Shown here piece after piece: positions 1-9,095 of a stretch of DNA of 64,000 bases. Numbering within the stretch: position 1 is the stretch's first letter; each line of letters begins with the position of its first letter. A model generated the notes under the pieces. The model was not told where the DNA came from. It made no database searches and saw only the letters and a list, made by a program, of their open reading frames with translations. The DNA is from Melioribacteraceae bacterium (GTDB taxonomy: Bacteria > Bacteroidota > Ignavibacteria > Ignavibacteriales > Melioribacteraceae), in assembly GCA_023230485.1 (NCBI GenBank), contig JALNXG010000008.1:1-64000 (forward strand), read 5' to 3'. The position numbers were made by a program, and so were the translations under genes.

Positions 1-1
1 A

Positions 2-229
2 GGAGGATTTGCTGAACTAATTTATTCACCTGATGGTGATGAAAGCAAATATTACTTTGCCGGTATTTATAATTTTGTAGAGTCCGATATTAAAGCAATT
101 GATTATAAATCAATAGCGTTAAGCGGCGGATATTTACTAAAAAGAAACATTCGTCTAATGGGCGAAATTGGATATGATATTGAAAGAAAATTCAGTCAAT
201 TAACTGCTGGTGTTATTACAGCATTCTAA
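2..229 (+). CDS. C-terminal end of an outer-membrane beta-barrel protein (partial)
   Basis: An open frame runs from the left edge to a TAA at 227-229 and gives about 75 residues ending in GVITAF. Alternating hydrophobic and polar strands with short turns and a terminal phenylalanine are the usual look of the last strands of an outer-membrane beta-barrel. The rest of the gene lies outside the window, so the substrate cannot be told. It converges on the ROK kinase gene, and the two stops overlap by four bases. Given the neighbouring carbohydrate genes a sugar or oligosaccharide porin is possible, but this is inference only. Confidence 0.55.
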   Translation, partial: GGFAELIYSPDGDESKYYFAGIYNFVESDIKAIDYKSIALSGGYLLKRNIRLMGEIGYDIERKFSQLTAGVITAF

Positions 230-1203
230 AGTTTTTTGGAATTTCTTTGAATCTCATGCCAACTTAGTGCGCTGGCGCCTAAGATAGCTACATTTCCTTT
301 AGGTAAACCGGAGACAAGAATTTCCACTTTGCCTTGGAAAAGATTTAACATATTTTTTTCCATATAGTATTTGGTGGGCGATACTATCAAATCGCCCGCC
401 ATTGCTAATCCTTCTGATAATATCACTGCTTCCGGACTCAAATATGCTACTGCATTCGCTAAAGCTTCTCCCAATACCTGTCCGGTGTATTCAAAAGCAT
501 TTATAGCTAATTTATCCCCATTTCGTGCTGCTTTAAAAATTAAATCAACTGTTAATTTATTGGGTGGAAATTCTTTTAGTACACTAATCTCATTTGTCTT
601 TGAAAGCAGTTCAAAAAACGTTCTTATTAATCCACCGGTCGATACATAAGTTTCTAAACATCCATATCTTCCACAGCCACATTGACGTCCATTTTTTTCA
701 ACAATTGTATGACCAATTTCGCCTGCAAAACCATCTGTACCATATAGTATATTCCCATCCACGACAATTCCGCTGCCGAATCCCCTGCTAAGTGTCAGTT
801 GAATAAAATTCTTCATTTTTTTTGCAACGCCATATTTCATCTCGCCTATTGCAGCAGCATTTGCATCATTTGTAATTACGATCGGCACATCAAAATATTT
901 TTTTGCAAGGTCTATAATATTTACGTAACCCCAATTTAAATTCGAGGAATACTCAACTGTACCTTTATAATAATTTGCAGATGGTGCGCCTATGCCCACT
1001 CCTTGTAGCTCAAAATCTTTGGAATGATTTTTAAACACTTTATTGAATTTTGTATAAAGACGTTCAAATAGTGCTTCTGGTGATTCATTAGCTTTAGTAA
1101 GAATTTTGCTTTCTAAATGGCAATTCCCTGAACTATCAACAAGTCCAAATGAAGTATGAGTTCCCCCTATTTCAATTCCAAGTGTTACTTTTTTAGAATT
1201 CAT
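226..1203 (-). CDS. ROK family sugar kinase
   Basis: The protein starts with an ATP-binding phosphate loop of the actin-like sugar kinase fold (GIEIGGTHTSFG) and contains the ROK zinc signature CGCGRYGCLE in the middle. Catalytic Asp is expected in TNDANAAA. ROK kinases phosphorylate glucose, N-acetylglucosamine, N-acetylmannosamine or glucosamine. Downstream of the NagB/PIG-L fusion it would fit an amino-sugar kinase that supplies the 6-phosphate. The ATG at 1203 lies five bases after the stop of the upstream gene; a GTG at 1212 would instead overlap it by four bases. Neither has a clear ribosome binding site, so the start is uncertain by three residues. Confidence 0.9.
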   Translation of the reverse strand: MNSKKVTLGIEIGGTHTSFGLVDSSGNCHLESKILTKANESPEALFERLYTKFNKVFKNHSKDFELQGVGIGAPSANYYKGTVEYSSNLNWGYVNIIDLAKKYFDVPIVITNDANAAAIGEMKYGVAKKMKNFIQLTLSRGFGSGIVVDGNILYGTDGFAGEIGHTIVEKNGRQCGCGRYGCLETYVSTGGLIRTFFELLSKTNEISVLKEFPPNKLTVDLIFKAARNGDKLAINAFEYTGQVLGEALANAVAYLSPEAVILSEGLAMAGDLIVSPTKYYMEKNMLNLFQGKVEILVSGLPKGNVAILGASALSWHEIQRNSKKL

Positions 1204-1208
1204 TTTTA

Positions 1209-3572
1209 TCACACATTCTCAGTTAATTTTTTTAACTCAATTGATTTAGTGTAGAACTCATCCAAAGTTAGCTCCTTAAGATAAACTATACCATGCGAAG
1301 CTCTTACTCTTGGGCTTGTGTGTTTAATAAAAAAATCTTTTCCAAGACATAAGCGAATAGTATTATATTGATCTACTTGAATGCTTTGAGCAAGACGATA
1401 AAAAGGACCATCATATTCATAACTTGGGAAACTGGCATCTTTCTGTGAACCATAGCTATTCATAAATGTACTTTCAAGAATTGCAAAGGAATTTAAACTT
1501 ACCGGCACATAAATATTTGCTTCTGCAGGATGAAATCGATACCAAACATTTCGGTATCCCCATATTTTTATTTTCGATATATCTGCTTCTTTACCATATA
1601 AGCGGAGTGCCTCTGTAATCGCTTGAAGAACTTTGTAATGCGTATCTGGACCGCTTCCTTCAGGGTCTAATGCAACTGTAATAATTGTTGGTTTAACTTT
1701 TCTCAATAATTCTAAAATAGGAATTACATCTCGATTAACTTCCGGATTCTCTGTAAATAGTTCCCCTTGATAAAAACCAAGCCGTTGATGCGAAATACTT
1801 TCATTATTAAATCCAAAATATGCCCAGATAATTTCTTCTTCCCATTCTCTTAACATTCCTTTAAGTTTCTGTACGTGTGGAATATCTTTTTTACCCGGAT
1901 ATTGAGTAGTGAAATAATTAATTAATTCATCGACTCTATCGACAAGATATTTAAGATTATCTTCTTCATAAATACTAATTAAGTTTCTAAGCATTCTTCT
2001 GGCTGTGGCTTCTCTCTTTAGAGTCCTGCTCCGCGCTGCTAGTCCATCAAGGAATAAATTAACGTCTCTATTTCTTCCATCGCTAAATTCAGGATCAAAA
2101 TAACGATCAGAAAAACGAGATTTAAATTCTTCATTCTTTAAATGCTCTTTTAGATTCTCCATTAAAAAGAGCATGTAAGAATTTGTTACAGCAGTAAAAC
2201 CGCTGGTTAAAGTTGCAAAATGATGGCTATTACTTTGCTCTCTTACTAAATGCACAATATAAGGAAGATATCCGAGCATAATATCATCATGATGCGGCGC
2301 AGTATGAAGTATCGTTTCGTTTTTTATTAATTCTGTACCTTTTGTAAATCGTTCTAGGACATTTTTATAAATAATTTGATTAATCTCTTCCGGTTTCATT
2401 TTAGTTTTTTCTAAAATCAATTTGCCGAATTTATTAGAGAGGTAATCTTCTTTTGTAAATTTAAGAATTGCTTTCTGTTTTTCGACAGCAAGATTAATAA
2501 TAGAGCGCTCGATAGAGAATTGAGATATTTTTTCTTCTTTTAATATATCCTCGTATCGTCTTTCCAAAAGCCGTAAAGCAGCACCATTAGTAAGGTAGAA
2601 TCGTGCGTTAGGAAGTTTTTGCAATGATGTGGCAGGATATTCATTCGATGGACTACTTTCAATAGAATCTCTAACAATATTAGCTTTTGCTTCTCCTGCT
2701 GCTATAATGATTGCTGTTGCGTTTTCATCATAAGTGATAGTATTTAGACCAATAGTAATAACAAATCGATTACGGGCTATCTCTATGCCTCCCAAATCAC
2801 TAGAAGCGGCAGCTTGTGTTTCGTAATTCGTTTGTATCAATCGAGTAGTAGAATAATGATCACTTCCTTTAATATTGAAACCGATATGACCATCAGGACC
2901 TATTCCTCCAAGAAAAAATCCGATACCACCCATTTCTCTAATTTTTTTCTCGTAATTCGTACAAAATTCATCAACGTTTTCAATAGTTTTTTTCTGTAAT
3001 CGCTCTAGTCTATTGCTTGCCCATCTTGTCCTGAACGAAAGATCGACTATTAGATTTGGGAAAATTTGTGAAAGTGATAATCCTTCGGCAGTCTCGATTT
3101 CATTTACATTTATTAGCAAAGCTTTTTTCGGATCAAGATTTAAACTGTGCATATAGTACTTTTGTATATAATAATAAAAACTATTATGCTGGTAAGAATC
3201 GATAGGATAAAATTCATCAATCTGTACGAATCTTAAATTGTTCATCTCAGGAAATATGGTAGTAGTTATACCATGAGAGGTGAGGTATTCTCGTACTTCT
3301 TTTTTATCCCAGTTTTTGAGATAATAAGTAACCCATCTGATAAAATGTTCAGGGGTCTTGCCTGTCGGAAGTGAAATTACTCCATTAGGATTATTTTGAA
3401 CCCACTCGATAAAACGTAATGCCGTAAATCGTCCTAGTTCAGGGAAACTATTTACCTGAATTATAGGTATTTTTTCAGTAGGCGCATAAATTAATTTTCT
3501 ACCGGAAAGTTCTAAATATTTTTGCTCAACGAGCGATAAATTATCGGGCGATTTCTTCATGTTTTTTTTCAT
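1209..3572 (-). CDS. NagB-like glucosamine-6-phosphate deaminase fused to PIG-L/LmbE deacetylase domain
   Basis: Residues 35-340 form a NagB/6-phosphogluconolactonase fold: SLPTGKTPE (phosphate loop), FVQIDEFYP with D119, and GIGPDGHIGFN with D227 and H229. Residues 420-760 form a PIG-L (LmbE) zinc deacetylase domain with the metal motif HHDD at 427-430. NagB converts glucosamine-6-phosphate to fructose-6-phosphate and ammonia; PIG-L enzymes remove N-acetyl groups from GlcNAc derivatives, so one chain could deacetylate and deaminate. The position that is Glu148 in E. coli NagB (after GHIAFN) is Ile234 here, and about 60 extra residues sit near 160-215, so deaminase chemistry is not guaranteed. 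At 787 residues it is far longer than classic NagB (~266), as expected for the fused form known in Bacteroidetes. Confidence 0.85.
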   Translation of the reverse strand: MKKNMKKSPDNLSLVEQKYLELSGRKLIYAPTEKIPIIQVNSFPELGRFTALRFIEWVQNNPNGVISLPTGKTPEHFIRWVTYYLKNWDKKEVREYLTSHGITTTIFPEMNNLRFVQIDEFYPIDSYQHNSFYYYIQKYYMHSLNLDPKKALLINVNEIETAEGLSLSQIFPNLIVDLSFRTRWASNRLERLQKKTIENVDEFCTNYEKKIREMGGIGFFLGGIGPDGHIGFNIKGSDHYSTTRLIQTNYETQAAASSDLGGIEIARNRFVITIGLNTITYDENATAIIIAAGEAKANIVRDSIESSPSNEYPATSLQKLPNARFYLTNGAALRLLERRYEDILKEEKISQFSIERSIINLAVEKQKAILKFTKEDYLSNKFGKLILEKTKMKPEEINQIIYKNVLERFTKGTELIKNETILHTAPHHDDIMLGYLPYIVHLVREQSNSHHFATLTSGFTAVTNSYMLFLMENLKEHLKNEEFKSRFSDRYFDPEFSDGRNRDVNLFLDGLAARSRTLKREATARRMLRNLISIYEEDNLKYLVDRVDELINYFTTQYPGKKDIPHVQKLKGMLREWEEEIIWAYFGFNNESISHQRLGFYQGELFTENPEVNRDVIPILELLRKVKPTIITVALDPEGSGPDTHYKVLQAITEALRLYGKEADISKIKIWGYRNVWYRFHPAEANIYVPVSLNSFAILESTFMNSYGSQKDASFPSYEYDGPFYRLAQSIQVDQYNTIRLCLGKDFFIKHTSPRVRASHGIVYLKELTLDEFYTKSIELKKLTENV

Positions 3573-3688
3573 TATTTCTTACTTTTATAAATATTTTTAA
3601 ATTTTTATCCACTGAAAAATAAGTAAATAATTCTTATTTAAGATGAAAATGCAGTAAGTGCGATAATTATGCTGTGAAATGACAATAA

Positions 3689-4450
3689 TTAGAAGAAAAG
3701 ATTCTTTTTTAATTTCGTGAGATAACGCTGACTAATAACAAAGGGCTGTTTAATATTCTTCAGATATACCAAATATGTCCGTGCGTAGAACTTTTCTATC
3801 CTATCTACATGCTCGTAATTGATGATCGTAGAACGATGAATACGAATAAACATGTTATCTGGAAGTACACTTTCCCATTCACGCAATGATTTTCTAATCA
3901 CAATTTTTTTTGAGTCACATATATATACATTTGTATATTCATTAAAGGCTGTTATGCATTCAATATCATTAATTTTAATAAATTGCGGCTTATTCCCTTC
4001 CGTAATGAAAAGATGTTCATCTGTTTCTTTTGCTGTTTTATCTTTATTCTGTTTTATGTTTAAAGCAGTATTTTTAATTTTTTCTTTCTTGTTAATTCTT
4101 AATTCAATTGCAGTATAAAGATCCTCGATAGAGAAAGGTTTAATTATATAATCATCAGCTCCAAGATTCATCCCATATCTTAATTCTGACATTTTCCTTT
4201 TCCCGGATAGAAATATAAAGGGGATCTGTGATAACGTTTCATCTTCGTTAATTCTCTTTAATACTTTATATCCGTCCATTCTCGGCATTTTTATATCACA
4301 AATAATCAAATCAATTTCTTTTTCTAAAGCAATTTTTAATCCTTCCTCGCCTGAGCCGGTTTCATATACTTTGTAATTTTTTAGCTCAAGAAGGTCTTTT
4401 ATCCCTCCTCTAAGCAAAGTATCATCATCAATTAATAATAAGTTTTTCAT
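3689..4450 (-). CDS. Response regulator, REC plus LytTR DNA-binding domain
   Basis: Residues 1-118 are a receiver domain with the acidic pocket IDDD (8-10), phospho-acceptor D52 in CDIKMPRMDG, and K104 in the KPF motif. After a lysine-rich linker (about 118-145), residues 146-250 form a LytTR DNA-binding domain, recognisable from FIRIHRSTIINYEHV. It is a cytoplasmic transcription factor of the LytR/AlgR type. The start codon overlaps the stop of the upstream GH2 gene (ATGA), so the two are translationally coupled. No sensor kinase is adjacent. It probably controls this polysaccharide locus, which is inference from position. Confidence 0.92.
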   Translation of the reverse strand: MKNLLLIDDDTLLRGGIKDLLELKNYKVYETGSGEEGLKIALEKEIDLIICDIKMPRMDGYKVLKRINEDETLSQIPFIFLSGKRKMSELRYGMNLGADDYIIKPFSIEDLYTAIELRINKKEKIKNTALNIKQNKDKTAKETDEHLFITEGNKPQFIKINDIECITAFNEYTNVYICDSKKIVIRKSLREWESVLPDNMFIRIHRSTIINYEHVDRIEKFYARTYLVYLKNIKQPFVISQRYLTKLKKNLFF

Positions 4451-7065
4451 AAAATTATCGTCTCAATATTCCAACCCGATATTTTTATACTTGATAACTT
4501 TTTTAAATGAGTACCATCAGGTATTGTTAATTCTATTTCCCGCATCTCATTAGGAAGTATATTGAAATAATTATCATTTAAAAAGATTGGAGCGATAAGC
4601 TCACCATTTTCTGAGAATGCTTTTATATTTATTTGGAATGCTAATTTATTAGTGTTGTTGCTTAATTTAATTCTATATTTCAAATCATTCTGATTATTTT
4701 CTGAAGTTATCTCTGCATTCAAATTCATAATTTCTAGATTATTTAATTCTCTTAGATTACTATATTTTAGTGTTGGAGTGCGTGTCCAATCGGTCTTCTC
4801 TTTATCTAGTATGTCATCCGATGAAGGTAAAGTATAAAAGTTATTAGAAAGAATTTCACTTTCAGCTTTTACTTTTAGATCAAGAAAATAAATCGAACCA
4901 TTGTTATTAGGAATAGATAATTTGTCTAACACCGTAGTTAAATCTTTACCAATATTTACTTTTACCGTTTTTGAATAAATCTTATTCATACCAAAATCAT
5001 AAAGGTTTATTTCACACTTAACATCATTTGTATTCTTCAATGATAGATTTGATAAAAGAATATTCTTAGTTTCATAATCATACATAATGTGAACTGGTTC
5101 TAATGCCTTTTTAGTTGCAAAGTAAGCGGCATTTGGTATTAAATAATAATCATATAACTGCCACCACAGTTTTGGCCAAGCTCCATTAAGCATCCATTGT
5201 ATAATACCCGTCGAATTGTATCTATCTGCAACGTGTGCCTCGAACATTGCCCGAGTACCTTCATAGTTAATGAACTGAGCTTTGTTATCAGCATAATCCT
5301 CAAAGTTGATTGTTTCACCTAATCTATTATCAATTGCTTCATTATAATTTTTTAAATCACCAAATGAGAATCCGCCGCAATGGTAATTCCATAAACTATC
5401 GATATCATTCAATGAACTTTCTGGAATCATTTTTCTTATGCTCTCAGAAACAGGTAATTGCGCTCCGATACCAACCTCTGTATCGAAACCATAAGCTCCT
5501 CCATTTTCTTTGTCCTGCCACCAATAGATTGGAGGCACATAGTCATAAGGTCCAAGCATCTTTACGCCTGTTGCTCCCGATAAAGTGCTATTTAGACCTT
5601 TTGCAGCCCCAAGAAATGGACGGGTGGGATCATCATTTTTTAGAATCTCAAAATATTTTTTTTCTAATTCCGGGCGAGGTAATTTATCGCTTCCATAAAC
5701 CCATAAAAATAAGCTTGGATGATTGCGTAACCATTTGACTTGATCCTGCCAAGATTGCGCAATTAATTCTATGTCTTCTTTTGATTTGATCGAACCGAAA
5801 TCATCATCAGGTTTTCCAATATATACTTCCCATTCCCATTGACAACTCCATCCTGCCATTACTAATATTCCGTATTCATCGCATATATCATAAATATCTT
5901 TATTCTTACCCCAGAATCCTTCTAATCGAATAGTATTCAAACCCATATCACGTACATATTGTAATTGAGTTCTAATATTTTCAGTGGAGTTATCCAAAAA
6001 TAAATTATCAACCCATCCACCACCGAGTATTAGAACTTTCTTCCCGTTTAATTTATATCCTCTATATCCATCAGCAGTTAAATAATCCGTTACTTCTCTT
6101 ATACCAAATTTCGTCTTGTTAAAATCTGATTCATTTCCATTTATCGAAAAAGTTAATTCTAAATCATAAAGTTCTTGCTTACCAAGAGAATAAGTCCACC
6201 ATATACGAGGGTTATTAATAATTAGCTGATTAAATTCATCAGGCAAAAACGAAACTGTTCTATTCTCTTTAGGTTTAAGAAGAATATCTTTACTAAAATA
6301 TATTCCTCCAATTTTACCCGTTAATTTGCCTATTACTTCTTCATTACTATTGTTTTGAACTTCTGCTGTAATAGTTAATTCAGCTTTTGATAATGAAAGG
6401 ATTTCGATTTCTGATTTCACAAAAGGATTGCTGATAGAAACAACTCCGGAGGTTTTTACTAAGACTCCTCTCCATAGTCCCATATTATCATCGGGAGCTT
6501 TCGGATTCCAATCAACAAATCCAATTGTAGGGTCTCCCTTTTGCGGTGGGAATACTTCTACTGCCAATATATTTTTATAAATCGGCGAAAGATTATTGCT
6601 TACGTTAATTTCAAATTGTCTGAATGACCCAAAGATTTGAGAAGTATCTGCTATCAATTTTCCATTAAGCCATATATTTGCTCTGTAATTAATACCTTCA
6701 AAAAATAGTTTTATAAATTGATTAGAATGTTTTTTCTCAGTATTAAATTCACATCTATACCACCAAGAAGTATTAAATTTCTCTTTATCAATTCTTTTTA
6801 GGTTATCGCTGAAAAATACATCTTTAAATAAATCATTTTGCTGTAACCCGGCAAATACAGTCGAAGGGATTGTAACTGGCAGCCATTCACTTGGAGAATA
6901 ATTTAACGAAGAAATGACACTCCCATCAATAGATAATTTTGAGGAGCTTTCCATTTTCCAACCTTCATTCAAATAGAAATCATTTACCCTATTTTGGCTT
7001 TGAATATCCATGTATGTACATAAAATAACTATTGCTAAAACATTTATTTTCGATAACAACTTCAT
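4447..7065 (-). CDS. Secreted glycoside hydrolase family 2, exo-beta-D-glucosaminidase (CsxA) type
   Basis: A signal peptide (1-23, hydrophobic core NVLAIVILCTY) precedes a sugar-binding jelly roll, immunoglobulin-like domains and a TIM barrel at about 330-650. The motif VDWNPKAPDDNMGLWR (184-199) is typical of the exo-glucosaminidase/mannosidase side of GH2. In CsxA-type enzymes the acid/base is Asp in GSD and the nucleophile is Glu in TE; here these are D460 in VYGSD and E530 in FDTEVG, 70 residues apart, against D469 and E541 in CsxA. It would release glucosamine from the non-reducing end of chitosan oligosaccharides. No sorting domain is present, so it is probably periplasmic. Six bases separate it from the GH16 gene. 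Confidence 0.88.
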   Translation of the reverse strand: MKLLSKINVLAIVILCTYMDIQSQNRVNDFYLNEGWKMESSSKLSIDGSVISSLNYSPSEWLPVTIPSTVFAGLQQNDLFKDVFFSDNLKRIDKEKFNTSWWYRCEFNTEKKHSNQFIKLFFEGINYRANIWLNGKLIADTSQIFGSFRQFEINVSNNLSPIYKNILAVEVFPPQKGDPTIGFVDWNPKAPDDNMGLWRGVLVKTSGVVSISNPFVKSEIEILSLSKAELTITAEVQNNSNEEVIGKLTGKIGGIYFSKDILLKPKENRTVSFLPDEFNQLIINNPRIWWTYSLGKQELYDLELTFSINGNESDFNKTKFGIREVTDYLTADGYRGYKLNGKKVLILGGGWVDNLFLDNSTENIRTQLQYVRDMGLNTIRLEGFWGKNKDIYDICDEYGILVMAGWSCQWEWEVYIGKPDDDFGSIKSKEDIELIAQSWQDQVKWLRNHPSLFLWVYGSDKLPRPELEKKYFEILKNDDPTRPFLGAAKGLNSTLSGATGVKMLGPYDYVPPIYWWQDKENGGAYGFDTEVGIGAQLPVSESIRKMIPESSLNDIDSLWNYHCGGFSFGDLKNYNEAIDNRLGETINFEDYADNKAQFINYEGTRAMFEAHVADRYNSTGIIQWMLNGAWPKLWWQLYDYYLIPNAAYFATKKALEPVHIMYDYETKNILLSNLSLKNTNDVKCEINLYDFGMNKIYSKTVKVNIGKDLTTVLDKLSIPNNNGSIYFLDLKVKAESEILSNNFYTLPSSDDILDKEKTDWTRTPTLKYSNLRELNNLEIMNLNAEITSENNQNDLKYRIKLSNNTNKLAFQINIKAFSENGELIAPIFLNDNYFNILPNEMREIELTIPDGTHLKKLSSIKISGWNIETIIL

Positions 7066-7071
7066 ATTTAT

Positions 7072-8871
7072 CTACTTTAAGTGGACAATTTTTTGAGTGA
7101 TAATATTTTGCGGCGTTTGTAAAGTTACAAAAAATACACCACTAGAAAAATTCTTTGGATCCACTTCCAATTTATGTATACCTGCATCTTTAACACCGTT
7201 AAATACTTCAATGCATTTTCTTCCCAATGAATCAAATATTGTTATATCAACAGGCGTTTGCTTAGATAAAGTATAACTAATATTAAAAGTTGGATTGAAA
7301 GGATTGGGATACAACTGCATTTCAATATCTGTTGGTAAAACCTTTCCTAAATCATCTTTTAAGTCAGTTTTCGATGTTTGTTCGATTGTTATTCCATGAA
7401 GTATTGTATATCCCTTTATCGATTTGAAATAAACTTTTAACATGTTGTCATTTACATAAATTTCAGAGAAAGTTTTTACTAATCCCTTATTATATCCTAC
7501 TTCATTCTTTATCTGAAAATCTGATAATACTTTCTTCCCATTTATAAAAACGTCGAATATTCTATCTGTAAATCCGCTTGAATCAGATTCAACGAAGAAT
7601 AATTTCACTTCATAAGTTCCATTTGCAACTCGATGCTGATATGAATTGATATTCTCTAAACCATCATTAAAAAAGGAGGAATTTTCTCCTGAGAATATAA
7701 CACCAGATTCTTTCTTAATTACACCACCACCCGTGCCATATTCTTTTTTAGCATCAAAAGTTTGCTCCGAAAGAATTACGTTTCCGGAATTAGGATTACC
7801 AATATCTATGATCATAGGAGATGTATGTGCACTATAAACTGAGAATGGCTTTAATCCCATTACATTCGGATTTGGGGCAAGGTCCTTTATTCCTTTAATA
7901 GCAGTAGAATAGGATTGCCCAGGTTTCGCACCTGTTACATCAAAATTAATTCGAGTATTGTTTTCACTTAGAATAGGGTTTGATATTTTTAGACTTGGTG
8001 TAATATAATTTGACAATTCTTTCGTGGAAGTTTCTTCCAATGGTTCTGAGAACTTAATAGATAATTTATCATCATAAATCCATCCGCTAATTGGATAAGG
8101 TGCATCTATATCAGCATCGGGAATAGCAGCCGCATGTACGGCAGTTTCACCTTGATTTGTCATACAAAGCATTAAATAACCATCTTTTAACAAAACATTT
8201 TGTGCCTTGAAATCGGCAAGGTTAGAACCAAATGTGCTATTTGACTTTCTCCAACGTGAATCGTTAAAAGTATCAAAATTATCTTCCCATTTAAATGTAA
8301 ATTCATTCTCTTTTTCGGGAGTGTATTCATAATATTTTATCCAATCATAATAAGCGTATAGAGGTAATGCAGATGGACTAAAAGCACCAGCCCATTCAAC
8401 TGAATTTGGAATCCAGAAATTCATCATTATGGCTTGAGGTAAATTCAATGTTTGAATTCTTTCTGCGGAATCCCGATATATTTCAAAGCCATCCACCCAC
8501 CATGAAACATAAGTAGGTGTCCATTCAATTGCATAAATATGAAATGCTGAATGAGGATTAAAGTTTAATACCTGTCTGTGGTTTACACCTTTTTGATCAG
8601 GTGTAAAAGAAGTGAACTCGGCTTCAGTATTTCTAAATCCCATCACTTCAATATCTATCTCATTATAAGTGCTTGATTTCGTATTATATGTAAATAGAGT
8701 AGTTGTAACTCCACTAGCCTCAGCTGTTCTCATACGAATTTCGATTCTACCATATAGAATCGAATCAAAAGTACGAACTTCACCGCTCCAATATTTTTTT
8801 TGTGCAGTTATTGTAGAACTGCCTAATATAAATATTAAGAGCACAAAAATTAATTCCTTTATTCTAATCAT
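7072..8871 (-). CDS. Secreted GH16 beta-glucanase (circularly permuted lichenase type) with malectin-like and type IX sorting domains
   Basis: A signal peptide (1-23) is followed directly by the catalytic half of a GH16 jelly roll: EIDIEVMG at 71-78 gives nucleophile E71, D73 and acid/base E75. The strands that normally open a lichenase (EDNFDTFNDSRW, then DGYLMLCMT) come after it, at about 196-237. This reversed order is the one known from Fibrobacter succinogenes 1,3-1,4-beta-glucanase, a natural circular permutation. Residues 260-345 look like an Ig-like spacer, 350-500 a malectin-like sugar-binding domain, and 515-599 a sorting domain starting YPNPFNP and ending KIVHLK. The expected substrate is mixed-linkage or related beta-glucan outside the cell. 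It heads the operon GH16-GH2-LytTR. Confidence 0.88.
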   Translation of the reverse strand: MIRIKELIFVLLIFILGSSTITAQKKYWSGEVRTFDSILYGRIEIRMRTAEASGVTTTLFTYNTKSSTYNEIDIEVMGFRNTEAEFTSFTPDQKGVNHRQVLNFNPHSAFHIYAIEWTPTYVSWWVDGFEIYRDSAERIQTLNLPQAIMMNFWIPNSVEWAGAFSPSALPLYAYYDWIKYYEYTPEKENEFTFKWEDNFDTFNDSRWRKSNSTFGSNLADFKAQNVLLKDGYLMLCMTNQGETAVHAAAIPDADIDAPYPISGWIYDDKLSIKFSEPLEETSTKELSNYITPSLKISNPILSENNTRINFDVTGAKPGQSYSTAIKGIKDLAPNPNVMGLKPFSVYSAHTSPMIIDIGNPNSGNVILSEQTFDAKKEYGTGGGVIKKESGVIFSGENSSFFNDGLENINSYQHRVANGTYEVKLFFVESDSSGFTDRIFDVFINGKKVLSDFQIKNEVGYNKGLVKTFSEIYVNDNMLKVYFKSIKGYTILHGITIEQTSKTDLKDDLGKVLPTDIEMQLYPNPFNPTFNISYTLSKQTPVDITIFDSLGRKCIEVFNGVKDAGIHKLEVDPKNFSSGVFFVTLQTPQNIITQKIVHLK

Positions 8872-9044
8872 GATATTCTCACATTTTATTCTTATTTAAT
8901 TTTTATTTTTTGCTTTAAGATATTATCCGTTTGATTATCTACCAAATTTTTTTTTCAAATATAAGCAGAAATAAAATCAATTTAATCAGATGTTATGGCA
9001 ATAATCAATTATAGTTTCAATTTCAATTGAGGTTAGAATATAAA

Positions 9045-9083
9045 ATAAGGGATATGACAGGAGGCGTTTGTCATATCCCTTAT
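9045..9083 (-). terminator. Hairpin terminator downstream of the multi-CBM gene
   Basis: A perfect 14-bp inverted repeat (ATAAGGGATATGAC and its complement) encloses an 11-base loop. It begins 12 bases after the stop of the minus-strand gene at 9096-11663 and is followed on that strand by TTTTATATT, so it resembles a Rho-independent terminator with a modest U tract. Confidence 0.75.
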
Positions 9084-9095
9084 AAAGAGGAGCAC

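Noticed and set aside
5310..5738. Plus-strand 142-residue frame inside the GH2 gene
   Set aside because: Antisense shadow of a well-supported coding region with no ribosome site or protein-like composition.
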